Source of the DNA: Rhabditophanes sp. KR3021
Lineage: Eukaryota > Nematoda > Chromadorea > Rhabditida > Alloionematidae
Length of the DNA stretch: 64,000 nt
Direction of reading: 5' to 3'
Assembly (NCBI GenBank): GCA_963281155.1
Contig: CAUJLY010000004.1
Coordinates: 4,836,001-4,900,000, forward strand
Below are positions 1-12,811 of the stretch, piece after piece; the stretch's first letter is position 1, and the number at the start of each line of letters is the position of its first letter. Position numbers and translations under genes: made by a program. The notes below the pieces were generated by a model. The model was not told the DNA's origin and ran no database searches. It saw only the letters and a list, made by a program, of their open reading frames with translations.

Positions 1-341
1 ATGAACAAATGTGGTATTCCACTAAAGCTGCCTTTGCTCCTGAAAGAATATTTATCGCTACCTTTGAAGATTCACTAAATTTGAAAATGGGTACTATCTC
101 TTTAGATTTTGTCACCAATCTCAAACATAGACAAGTTAAGCAAATGGGCCACCATCTGGAGATGTCACTAATGCTGAAGAAGTTGGTTACAAAATGGCAA
201 GACCTGTTGCATGTCCATGTCAAAAACCTTATTCAACACCCTCAAGAGTACAATCGCACTCTTAAGAATGGGGATTTGTTCGACAAAAAGGAGTCAAGAA
301 TGGACAAGATTAAGAACCATCCAGCTGACACTGTAAGATGA
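1..341 (+). pseudogene. Possible decayed coding fragment, unidentified
   Basis: This stretch has a more balanced base composition than its surroundings. It is open in one frame from about position 3 to 341, but the most protein-like residues around 145-255 fall in a different frame, which then hits a stop. That pattern suggests an old, frameshifted coding remnant. It could also be the 5' part of something cut by the window edge. I recognise no family. The minus-strand zinc-finger gene may end inside it with a tiny terminal exon near 315-335. Confidence 0.2.
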
Positions 342-357
342 CTTGTGATGATTAATT

Positions 358-1969
358 TTAATATTTGGTTATTTTTTTTAATTCTAATAAAAACAATACC
401 TGCATTGAACTCTGAGTCGAGTTTTGTGTAGGTGGCATTCTATTTGCACCATAATAGTAAGAGTTATCATATCCCAAATGTTGATTATTAGGTCCATTCA
501 TTGCCGGCCCATTTGGACTTTGATTTACATTCCCATAATCAGGATAAGGTGGGAGGTGTTCTTGATAGGAGTTTGAATTCAATGGCACTGCATAATTTTC
601 ATGCATCATATTTTGATTAACCCCATTATTGATGTCGTATGTTGGATATAGTTGATTTGGTGACATTGTCTCATACATTTGCATTCCATTATTTGGTTGA
701 GGAGGCAACATGTTGTTTGCTACAAGGGATGATGTATCTTTATTTGCATGTAATGCTGCCTCTTCTTCTTGAATTTTCTTGGTATAAATTTCGGTATAAC
801 CTACGCCTCGAGTATAAATGCGTTTACTAAAAACAAAACTTATAGTCAATAAATATTATAAGTATGCATATACATATAATATGATAATGTGATAATATAA
901 GAATACAAAAATATATTGGGAGGTAAATATTAGAAGATTATAGTTGTTTTCGTCAAAATAAATATAACAATTAATAATCATTTAACAGCACACTCTCTTA
1001 TTGTCTTTGTAGTTAAGTTTTGGAGACGAAAAATATTGTTTTATTTATTTGTGTTTATTTGAATAGTATATAATGGAGATCATAAATTTGTGTATGGCGT
1101 TATTATGTAATCATACCGGAACGTCTTCAAATATTTAAAAAGTACAGTAACTAAAGAATTTTGAATGACTATTGGAGTGTTATCAACTAATTAAATGGAC
1201 GTTAGCAAAATTAATCGCTGTCCAGGTATGATGATTACATATTTGGTTATTAAAATTTGGGTCCTTATCACATGATGATTTAATTTACAAAATATATTAT
1301 CTGTGCCTTTTTAAGAAAATAAAAGCAACGCAATCAAAAAGCATAGTCGTTTTATTTTGACACCATCTTAAAAGACCATTTTAAATTATGATCAAAGATA
1401 AGAAGGCTAGTACTCTTAATCAAATACAAAATAATTCGTAACTAGTGATGATAGAAAGTTAATGATCTGAAAAATATACTTTACTCAATGATGGTTCCTT
1501 AGCATTTCAGTCATAAAAATAGATGTTTCCCTTTAGTATTATAAAATTTGGAGTCCTAAATACACATGTATTTTCGGAATTTGAACTTACGATTGGTTTC
1601 CAGTCATTTGTGTACGGGTTGGGCATTTGTGTTGATACAAATTTGATCTGAATTTGTACGTTTTGAAACAAAATTTACACTTAAATGGTCTATCATTCGA
1701 ATGCTTGACAGCATGTTGCTTCAAATACCAAACTGAATTAAATAGTTTTCCACAGTCTTTGCATGAGCATTGTTGATTTTTTTCGAGTGTCACTGATACT
1801 GTATCAATTTCCGAAGGGCAAATTACTATGGGCGGTAAGGGTGGAGAAGAAGAAGTATTTTCCGATGAATCATTAATCTGAAAAACATAATTTGTGTGAC
1901 ATAAAGTTGAAACATTGATCTTACATTAGCTTGAAGATCTACAAGAGATGGTGGATTTTCTACCAACAT
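358..1969 (-). CDS. Two-finger C2H2/C2HC zinc-finger protein with Asn/Pro/Tyr-rich tail
   Basis: Three exons join in phase: 1925-1969, 1591-1877 and 358-826, giving about 266 aa. The start is the first ATG after an in-frame stop. The middle exon carries two adjacent zinc fingers. The first has C-x2-C-x12-H-x3-H spacing; the second has C-x2-C-x12-H-x-C, i.e. a shortened C2HC end (motif SNLYQHKC). A TGEKP-like linker is replaced by NDRPFKC. The last exon encodes a low-complexity tail rich in Asn, Pro, Tyr, Gln and Met, typical of transcription-factor activation regions. The donor after SSMQ (GTATTG) is poor. The protein may read through to the stop at 358 or splice to a very short last exon near 335. 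A nuclear DNA-binding role is inferred from the fingers; I could not match it to a named factor. The introns are 47 bp and 764 bp. Confidence 0.65.
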
Positions 1970-4900
1970 GTTTGAAGGAAAACCTTTTGCAATTAAGTTA
2001 TTAATGATTGTTTAGAGTGTTAAAAATTGGCGTTGATCTTTATTAAATAAATTGGGATCAAATATCAATATTTTTAAATGATCTGAAAAGAAATTATTAT
2101 TAGAGTAATATTTGAAAGAAGTCCTCTGTAAAATGTTGGGCCGGATAAATAAATAGGAATAATTAATTAGGACGTTTTTTGTCATAGCCACTTTTTGTTT
2201 GAAGTGATAGTTGTTGCATGGACATACAAAGTAATAACATCGTCAATAGCATTTATAGATGGAAGATAATATGGATGGACATTGGAACTACATTGATGTG
2301 ATTTTTGCCTTATCATCAGTCCACCGCCATTTTTAAATTATGAAAAGGACAGTCCGAAAAGAGTGATAGTGATAAAAGACGTGGACACACCAAAATAGCG
2401 AATTCGATGCTAAAATAAAGAAAGTAAATGAAATGTAAGTAGTAAAAATAAATAATTTAAAAAGAGAAAGCTAAAAAAAGGAGAGTGCATTTAGTGAGGA
2501 ATTGATCCCTACAAATAATTTAAGTTAAAAAATGATTCTACACAGCATATATGATGAGCTATTCATAACAGTGAAGTATTTAAAATCTACTTATCACAAA
2601 GTACAAACGACGTCAAAAAAGTGCAAAAATTTGTAAATTAAATTTTATGAAAAAGATAGAAGAGTATGTTTGGAGACAACAAACTTTTAAAGAATAAAAA
2701 GAAAAAGAAAAAAGATGAGAACTTTAAAGGAAAGTTAATGGTCATCTTTCTAGCAAACCAAACAATTCTTATCAAATTTGTTTTGTCCGCCACAGGCCTA
2801 GTATGATGATAATAAGCGCTTCAATTTTTGTTGTTTCCTATATTTTTGATTCGTAAATATTGCTATCAATTTTTTTCTCTCTCGTTTTTGTATGTACATT
2901 TTTTACACAAAAGCTATCGTTAATATTGATAAGGACTAAATATATATCTTGGTAGTATTTAATAAAGTAAACAAAAAGAATAGAAATTGCTGACATTAAA
3001 CGTCTAGGTGATGGTTATTTGGATATGAATAAAAGCTAGGTAATTAATGACGGATGTTATTGTTCTAAAAGGGACAAATATATTTGAAAAGACATTTCCA
3101 ATACACAAAGTTTTAGATTTAATTAGGTTGCGTTGGGATGATAGGCTTAAAAGTTAAATAGGAATTCACATGTACAATCTGAAGCACACCAAATGATCTG
3201 CTTAAAGTGCTGATGATGTTGTGGGAGAATGAGGAAAATATTTGCAGCTTATAAAGCTCCTTCAAACCCCAAACTGGGCATGTAGTTGGTTTTAGAATGA
3301 GTGGTAGTCAAATCACACATTCAAATTAATGTCTATTCATTAAAGGGAATGGACGTTCAGTAGATGAAACGTTTTCACTGATTATCAATATGTTTCTCAT
3401 ATTAGTTATAGTTAGTTAGCTGGCCGTTTCGGGTTGTGATCAGCGGTAGTATAGATTTACCGTATGTGAGAGGGAAAGTGATGGGGAAATTGAGCATGAA
3501 ACCGTTAAGAGTCTTATAAAAAGTAGTAAACGACACTGCTTGGTGTGATATTTATTATCACCGATGCAATGTAATTTTTCACCCTTTTATTATTCTTCTA
3601 AATATCATGAATGACCGTTTGAGTCATCGGGAATGATTAGCATAAATTGCGTTCATGTTAAAATCGTTGTTGTTGGTGCCTGCCTATGACAAGGTGATAT
3701 AAGTGTGAGTCAAAGAGTTTGGCAAAATATTTTGGGTTCCGGAAAAGATGCTTACCCCAATGATGCAATAAAATTATACTTCTATCAATGCAATAAAATT
3801 ATATTCTCATCAAAATGCAATACAATTATTTCCTTTCTAGACCCAACAAATATTTAAAACCATATTTTTGAATGCAAATAAAGTATCTTTGAGAAAGCAA
3901 CTAATTTGAAAAAATAGCCGTTAACTACATAATGCTTTAGGAACGAAACCACTATATTGAGCAAAGTTATTTTAATTAAATTGGATGGAAGTAAGTATTA
4001 TTTAGGAGTTGTCTTAAAAAAAGACTAATTAGTAAAAATGATTTGATAGTTAAATTGTCTAAAAAGATGAATCCAGAAGAATGAAAAGTCCAGCGCAATT
4101 TGGTAAAAATCATTTAATGATAAAAGCCCTCACAACCATGTAGGATGATTTGAATGCTTGATATAAGGTTTTTATTTTAAAAGCTAGACTTTTCTAAAAA
4201 AAGTTAGCTGAATTAGAAAGATTGATATTATGTAGAATCAGGTGAATAATTTATAAATATTTGGTAGTTGATAGTTATTGGATGAATAAAAAGGATCTAT
4301 AGTAAATGTGAAACTAGAATAATAAGTTATTTGATTCATGTTAAACCAGGTATTATTCATGCTTAATTAAGGTTTCCTTAAAATTGATAAAATACCATCT
4401 GATTTCAGAATCATTAACTACTTTCCCATCTTAAAGCATAGTTGTGTGCGTCTTTCGAATCAATTTGTCTTCTTTATCCCTACTTCCTTATTACTTCAAG
4501 AATAGTTAATCTCAAAAGAAGGTGCGTTATTCGTCCTCTGACTCTTTTATTTCGAGCCACCATCCTTCTCAAGGCAATTCAGTTTGAAGTGCATTTAAAG
4601 GCCAAGATTAAGCATCAGCTCAAAAAGACTTTTGAAGTGTGTTGTTGATAGTCTAAATCAAAATGGACAATCTCTGCTTACCATAAAATTTTTAATTTAT
4701 TAAAAATCCAAAAACACGCAATTATTCTACACAATAAATTTACACAATAATTATAGAAATGAAATTGTCCGAAAACAGCACATAAATACATTCCTTAACT
4801 AGAGTCTTAAAAAATAATTGCGAATGAATTTAAAGTAAAACATTTTTTGGATGAAAATAATTAACAAAATGTAAACTAGTAAATTGATGCTTTCATGTGT

Positions 4901-7900
4901 AATTAGGTATAACATTTAAAGATGATTGGGATTAGCTTTCAAAATAACAATAAAACTAAACGATCAAGCAATTCCGGATAAAAAAGTCCCACTAATCTAT
5001 AGACAGATAGTAATTTAAATGAAATATAGATATTGGGAGAAATGAACAGAATTTAGTCAAAACAATAATAATAAATAAGTTCATAATGCCAAAATTACAC
5101 CATTCCCACACATACCGACTCTCTACTCATCTTTTTTTCAAACCAGTCCTGTTTAAATGAGAAGAAAGAAGATATAGTTATTTTGATGCCCTTTGATGAA
5201 AAATGTGACAATCAAAAATATGATTAAGTAAAACCATGATTATGTATCTTTTTGTTTTAAATGACGATGAGAAAAGAAACCGAGATATAACGTCGACGTA
5301 GGTACAGGACAGAAAGAAACTAATTTGATGGTGATGGCAGATTGATAGGTTAATCAGTAGGTAAAATAAAGGTTACTAAGTGAACAGTCAATTTTTGGAG
5401 GTGAGATTTGATTTAAGATAAGGCACAGATACACATTTGGGATAAGGCTTGATCGCTTGATTTGTCGATCACCGCAATTGATGATATGTGCGAGCTGGTT
5501 CGAGAAATTAGATTTTATCACAAAGAAAGAAGTTATTTGTTGTTCAATAGACTGAACACAAAATTTTTCCAATTAAAGACTGACTTTTATGATGTAAACG
5601 ACTGTGAAAAAAGGTGAGTTTCGGTGATAATTTAAATTTACGCGATAGATGATCGAGGAAATAAGTGCATCGCAAATCATTGCGGACAATACAAAACGGT
5701 CAGTCAAAGTTTGTTGTGCACACATAAACCGCATCACCCAGCTTTTATTTGGTAGCCCCTCGCATACCGCACAATAATTGCTTTATTTATTTTCTTCACT
5801 ATCCCTTAACTCCTCACTGTTAACAAGCAACTTCTTGGTACGTATAAAAATGTTTCAAAATAAGAACCGTTTATGTTGTTGGTGAAGGAGTGACCCTGAA
5901 CCACAAAAGGTTCCCGTCCACTGTTAAGGAACTTTAATGGTTTGGCTGAGTAATTGAAAGTGCTAGGTGCGGAATGAATGACGCTCAAAGAGCACGAGCT
6001 TACGCATCCAATAAATGTTTTCATTTGCAAACGGTGCTAAAGAGGTGATCTCAATTAAGCAGTTACGATTTACGCTGATGGTTTCAGAAGAGCGATATTT
6101 ATGTTGTTTACAATAAATTGTAATAACTTTATCTCCAATAATTAATAATACATCTATTCAATTAATTTAACCAAAAATTAGCGTTTAATAAATGATCATT
6201 AGGGATATTAATAGAATTTGAACTGTGAAAATTGAATAAGTATTCATGTAGTTTAGATATAAGTATAATGTAAGTTTACACTGAATGAGTTCAAAAATAT
6301 AATATGTTACGATATTTATTATCACATTTATGAATCGTAAATATTGTGAGACAATTTTTAAGAATAAAATGAAAATAGTGTCAATTTAATACGCTAATAA
6401 TAAGAAATGTTACCTTTTAATCAACGTTCCTACTAATTAATCATATTAATGACAAAGTAAAAACAGATCTTTTTTGTTTGACACCTCCATTAAACCTAAC
6501 TATTGTCTGACAAAAAAAGCATGGGAACTCTCAGAAGAGTAATCAGAGCATTAAACTGGTTCATTCAAAGCAGAACAAAAAAGTGTGAGAATTCCATGCT
6601 ATCTTTGAAACGCAATCTGTCGTATGTCCTGCATCATGGCATTTTTTAACTGTCCCAGCCAGGCAACAAAACTAATTTGGTATGATAATAAAAAAGCCAA
6701 AAGAAGAAAACATGACGTTAATAATGACAACACCATTCGAGATAGTTGATGGGATGATGAAAAGACCCAGCCACTTTTTGGCAATCACATCAAATTGAAT
6801 GGCGCTTTCTAACCATAAAAAGTCTTAAACTATTAAAAATGACTTGCGGCGTTCACAATCAACATATTTTTAATGGGAATGAAAAAAGTTTATCGGGAAG
6901 TGTTGATAGGACGTACAAACTTTCAATGTCAAAATGTGGTCATTCTTAACAGGTTGATTAATTTTTTAAATCAACCAGAAGTAATAATATATTGGAATAT
7001 ATAGGAATAAGTAAAATATATAGTATTTAGGAAGGCCAAACACACAAATTGTTTAATAAATATGCTCAAGTTAATAAATGTCTTCTTCTTTTGGTTCCTG
7101 AAGAGTGCTGACGCAAACGGACAAAAACGAAGTGACGACTTTATCAGTATGGTTTCCACTCGATCTTACGTACAATTGCCATCAAAGTCTTCCTTTAATT
7201 CTCTTTTATTAATCAAGGCACTGTCAAGGTGAAAGAAAATATAACCAAAATATTGTCTTTTGTACGAACCAACAATAAAAAGTATAAGCCTCCAATTTGT
7301 TGTTGCCAAAGGCCGAACCATTAAAGAAACAATTCTACTTTTCCCTAAACAATACTTGTAACTGTCACTTTCTCATAACTAAAAAGAGGAACTTGAAATT
7401 GTAATGGCACTTGTTCAACTTTTGACAAATAGCTGGATGGGTACATGCACGTGGGATGCGCAGTTTAAGATAAGGTTCTCTCAAGATAACAAATATTACT
7501 CAAGAATAGAAATTTGTCCTGACGACGTTCTTTGTCTGCATAAATGGCACTAACTAATCCTTCGAAACTCTTAAAGCAAATAAAAAAATTAATAAAGAAG
7601 GTATGTGAGATGGGCCTAACATTTAGTTGCGACATCAATAGTTCTTATGGAATATCGCTTAATTACTCGTGTACATCTCATTATTAAACCACCTCAGAGA
7701 GAATTTTTTAAATTAATTTATTCATTACGCAACTTTTTGTTGTTTATTAGTGCGAGGAACTGCAATGCCTTAACCCCTAATTCTTTTAATTCTTTCTTGA
7801 GAATCTGAATTATCATTTCAAATATGATATCACAATAATTTAATGGAATATCGAAATAGACTTAAGTGATAAAGAAAATCATAATTTTAAAACATCATGT

Positions 7901-10900
7901 CATTATTAGAGAAAAAGTATCTCAATCTAGAGTATCATTTTGTACATTTGAGGAAATATATACTTTAAAGGGTTTGGTTTGATTATAATGTGAACTAAAA
8001 GTTATTACCATCAAAAGCCTTACCTGATCCTAATGTTAAAGCAGGGGGTTAACTTATATGCTATTCATTTGTATTCAAATTCCTTCGCTTGACATGGCAG
8101 AACAAATAAAGAACGCGGTGACGGTCGGTGACGACAAACAGTCAAAAAGAGTGGAAATAAATAGGATGGGCAAAATAAATTTGTTGTCAGACACCTTTTG
8201 ATACCAAATTTGTATTGTATCACTAATTTGACAAATTAACAATTTCAAAAAAGCTTGCATCTAACAATTATAGTCCACATTTACAACCAATTTTCTTTTA
8301 TAAAGCCTATTAAGTTAATGCCGGTTCAAGCCATAAAGAATCATATTAAATGCAATGCTTACAAATAAAGTTTGTAATAAATTACCGTCCCGATTAACGG
8401 ATATATTTATCGAGGATGATATTGTAAGAAGAGTTAAGATTAAAATTAATATCAATATCAATATTAATATTTAGTATAGCAATAACGTCATTTACCTTTC
8501 ATTTATTTGTGTTATATAATAGTAATTTTGGGAAGCCATAAAAAATTAACATAGACAGTGTGGCACTTCACAAATTGTGAAATGTATAAAGACTGATAAG
8601 AAGATGAAAGTATTTGTAATATGTAATGAGGACAGATGATAATAGTTAGTTTTTGAAATGAAACGCCTCAACTTGATTTTGGCCAACCTGACAAATAAAT
8701 GTTTTTGAAATAATTTGACCATCAATCAAATCAGATACTGGATAAGGCTTTGATTTAGACATAAAAAATAATTAGTTTAAGGAAAAAGGGTTTTGTATTT
8801 AGTGGATTAAAAGAGATTTAGTTGCATGTAAAATGGATGCTTAATTCAGAATGATGCGAGCAATAATATAGCTAAGTAAGTGATTATCTTAATTATCATT
8901 GAAAATCCATTAAAATATGTTTGGAAATAAAATTTGAGATGAAAAATGATATGTTGGAAAGTTGTGTGTATTTCTGCCCCACATTTAAAATGGAAAATGT
9001 TAGCCATCGGCATAGTGATAACAATTTTTGTTGGCCATTGGTCAACTAATAAAAAGGGTACTATTGATAGCGAGTGCCCTCGTTGCACTAACCTCGTTTT
9101 TTGGTAACTCAAATAATGCATCTTAAATTTCCTTTCTTTTTTTGCTTCAAACATCTACCATTACGTAGTGGACAAGCCAGTGGTCAGCTGAGGGTATCGA
9201 AGAAGACGTCATTAGGTCGGGATATTTTTATCAGTAAAATTGCTTTTCAACTTTAAAGAAGGCTCGCAGTGGCATTAAGATTTTGTGGCAAAATAATAGC
9301 TTCATCCTAAGAACCTGTACATACACACATACTTATGGTAGGCAAGTCTTTTTGAGTGTTCAGATAACAGAGTGGTCATTGCAATTTAACAAAAAGCAGT
9401 GATGATGTCGGCCAAGAGGCCTAAACACAATAGTTAGCTAATGAGGTGTGTAAGAAGAGGGAAAGACATTTTGCTAGCGGGAGGTCGAGATTTTGCTGCC
9501 ATCGAACAAGTTATTATATCAACGAGCCTTGGGAATGACTATAAGGTTATTTTGACTGTGACGGAAGCCAACTTTTATTTCGAATTCTGATGAAAGAAGA
9601 CTATTTTGGCTTGAATTAAAGGGTAATGCACAACTACTCTCATGGGATCCACAAAGTTTTAAAGATTAAAATAACACGGATTTACCAACAAATTAGTCAT
9701 TGATATAATTATGATGGTGAATTTTAAATGCTTTACAAATAATTGAAAGTATAGGGCAAACATATTCTAAGTGACCATATCTAATTAATAATCCAAATAA
9801 ATTCATCTTTAATAAAAAGTGGGCAAAATATTTTGTTACATCATAAATCAAATATGCACTTTGCATGGGCAAATAATAAATAAAGCTGTGGTCAGTTTAC
9901 AATTCAGAGTTGCATCTTAAATTATGCCTAACAAATATTTTGTCAATTAGATTTGGAGTAATTCCGCGTACCCCCTCTTTTACTTCTTTCTATCAATCCT
10001 TTTAAAGGCAATATCATTAACCAAAATTAGGGAAACAATCTTTTTGAAAACATTAGAAATGGAAAATAGATTTAGAATCAGGAACGAATGGATTTATTTG
10101 TTAAAGTTCTGACAATAGACAGAGCGTTTTTAGGTTGTTGTTAAGAATGAATTGGCTATTCTTGACAGCAAAACATCCCTAAAATTTGGGCTGGTCAGAC
10201 GTGACGTGTTAACAAGAATAGTAGAAAGCCAATTTCATCTAACTTTCGAGGAATAAGCATTTGGGGTAAAAATATAATATGATGGCAGTACCTAGGAATT
10301 GTTAACTGAAATCTTTAGCTATTAAAGATGATACCAAGGATTATCCAAATAGATGATAAAAGCAATTGGTCTGAAATGTTAAGGAGGAAGTTCTATTTAT
10401 AAACTGCATGAATAAGCTGTAAATGATCGTCTCTTAGCGAAATGAAAACATTATTAAGTTATTATAAAATATTGCATCTTCATCTACATATAATAATAAC
10501 ATAGAATGGGAAAGTGTAATTGGACTTAATGTAAAACAAAAGTAATAGTATTATTATGCTAAAGGTTGATCTGTCAGCATATATTCAATTATAACAATCG
10601 CAAAAGTCATCAAAAAATGAATATTAACAAAAAATACTGGCACTCAGTTGTGCTTACGTTTTAAAAAATACCTTCATCATAAATAAATATATGTAATGTC
10701 GCTTTATCAAGAATATTATTTTCATCATTTTGTCGATCATCTAAAGCTTTTGTTGGAAAAAACATTATCATGATAGAGATTTTGCGAATTAAGTGTTATG
10801 AGGAAAGGATATTCAACTATAAAAAAGTGAATCGGAAACTTTTTGGTATCTGTCAAAATAGAACTATTTACAAAGATTGATTAAAGTGGTATTTAGAAAT

Positions 10901-12811
10901 GATACCCAATGTAGTTATTTTTTTGGAAAAAACAGTTATTTGAATAATTACTGATTTAATAGGTTAGTCTTTGATTAATTGTATCAATTTATAATCGAAA
11001 TTGACTCTATCATTTGCCAAACCTAATTTTGGAGTGATTGAAAAATACGATCAACTTTTTGCCATCAAATTTGTACAATGTTAATTAGGGAATATTGTAA
11101 AATGAAACACTTTGTTATCAAATAGTTTAAACAAACTCATTTATTACAAAATTTGAACAACTTTATGACGCCTTATCTTAAGGTTTATCAAAATGTGTGA
11201 TGGCAAAGTTACCAGTGGATTGTTAGTAAAAAGATTGAATATCAGCAAGGGACAATTTTAAAAATTAGTTCTTTCATATGTAGTTACTTTCATATATAGT
11301 TATTTCCATACTTAGTAGATCGTGGTGCGCAATAACGATAAAATATTATTTATTATTGCGGATGTAATAAAGAAGAAGTATGGCACGACAACGGTATTTG
11401 AGTAAAAATAATATTGGGTAGGTTGTGAAAATGATCAAAAAGTACTTTTCCTTTCATTTCCAATTATTTAGATTTAGAAGATTTCTTTTCACTATATGTA
11501 TTATTATAAAACTTTCTGGTGGGTAAGTGCATTCTTTGTTTTAAAGATTAACAATGAAAGTGCCTGGAATTCACAATCTCTTATATGTAAAAATGTTGTG
11601 TTACGAAAAAATTGTTTGTGAATAGTAAAATCTATTTTTGTATTTGTCTATATTAATTAGAAGCCATTGAAAGGATGATAAGGATGTGATGTACATAAAA
11701 TCAATTGGATGTTTTTAATAATTGTTTAAGAAAACGTAAAATGGACGAGTGCCAAATGAAATGTAGGGCTTTGTAATAATATAAAATATGTTATGATTCT
11801 TAAAATATAAATAACTGCCGATTTTAAAGAGTAATTTGTCTGTCTGCAGCACATTTAGGCTCGAAGAAGTTTTTGAATTTATTGTAAAAATAAAAGTTAT
11901 GATAATAGGAAGAAAGTGTGTGACCATGAAGTCAAATAAATTGTGAAAATGGACATAAAGTGTCTCTTGAGATGCACCCGCCACCACTCGAATCTATTGT
12001 GCTCACTTTTTTGGTGAATTTTGTGTAAGGTCCAAAACAAAAATGAATTGGCACATAAACGAAAAATATATATTTAAATAACAAATTTAATTTCTTGCTA
12101 ACTTCTTTTTAATAAACCTCAAATGTTATCTCGCAAAATCAGAGACTCAAGAATCAACAGTTTGTCGCATACCAAGCTTAGTTAATTAATATTTTAACGC
12201 TCACATTATATGCATAAAATTAGCTAGATATCGTTTTTCAAAATCAAAAAAGTAATAATTTAAACAATCGACAGATTAATAACTTGGAGAATTCACAAAA
12301 TGAATATGTTTAGTTTAAAATTGGCCAAACTATCACTTTTTAAAATTTGCATATTAATTACAAGGATGAATTGGCGATACTTCTAAAATAAGTATATTAA
12401 TTAAACAATAAACCCTAACATAACAATCTATCTGTCTATTAAAGATAATTTAAGACTACTTTATTCCTAACATAATGTGTCCACCTTCGTCCAAATTTTT
12501 CTTGTATACATTATGGCTAATATTTGATTATTAATATCATATCTGATATGCGAAATATGAGAACATTGAATAATGGTAGGTAGTCAAATATATTATTCAA
12601 AGATGCAGGTATATAATGAAGTTTCTATTAAAAATGAATGAATTTTACTTATATTGAATTACATACAAAGTGTAAATAAAGGCATGTGAACGGTTCTTTA
12701 AAGTGATGATAAAGCACAAAATTATGTTATTAGCTTCACCCGTGGCATAAAAATGGACAAATATTAAGTTATAATTAATAAAATTGATTTGATATTCCAC
12801 ATTTGTTTACA
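1970..12811. other. Gene-free stretch of about 10.8 kb
   Basis: No open frame here shows codon structure, splice-site pairs or recognisable protein motifs; the longest are about 100 codons of random-looking sequence. The stretch lies between the 5' end of the zinc-finger gene and the 3' end of the scramblase gene, so most of it is upstream of a putative transcription factor. It could hold distal regulatory DNA. No tRNA-like cloverleaf or B-box was seen by eye. Confidence 0.6.
3763..3830. repeat. Short degenerate tandem repeat
   Basis: Three copies of a unit of about 25 bp built on ATGCAATAAAATTAT follow each other, the third being more diverged. It is AT-rich simple-repeat material with no evident function. 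Confidence 0.5.

Noticed and set aside
4442..9154. Several open frames of 60-100 codons on both strands
   Set aside because: Their residue patterns look random, none pairs with splice sites or continues into neighbours, and frames of this size are expected by chance.
11715..11987. A 90-codon open frame on the minus strand
   Set aside because: Low-complexity Ile/Phe/Tyr/Asn composition typical of translated AT-rich DNA, with no motif and no gene context.
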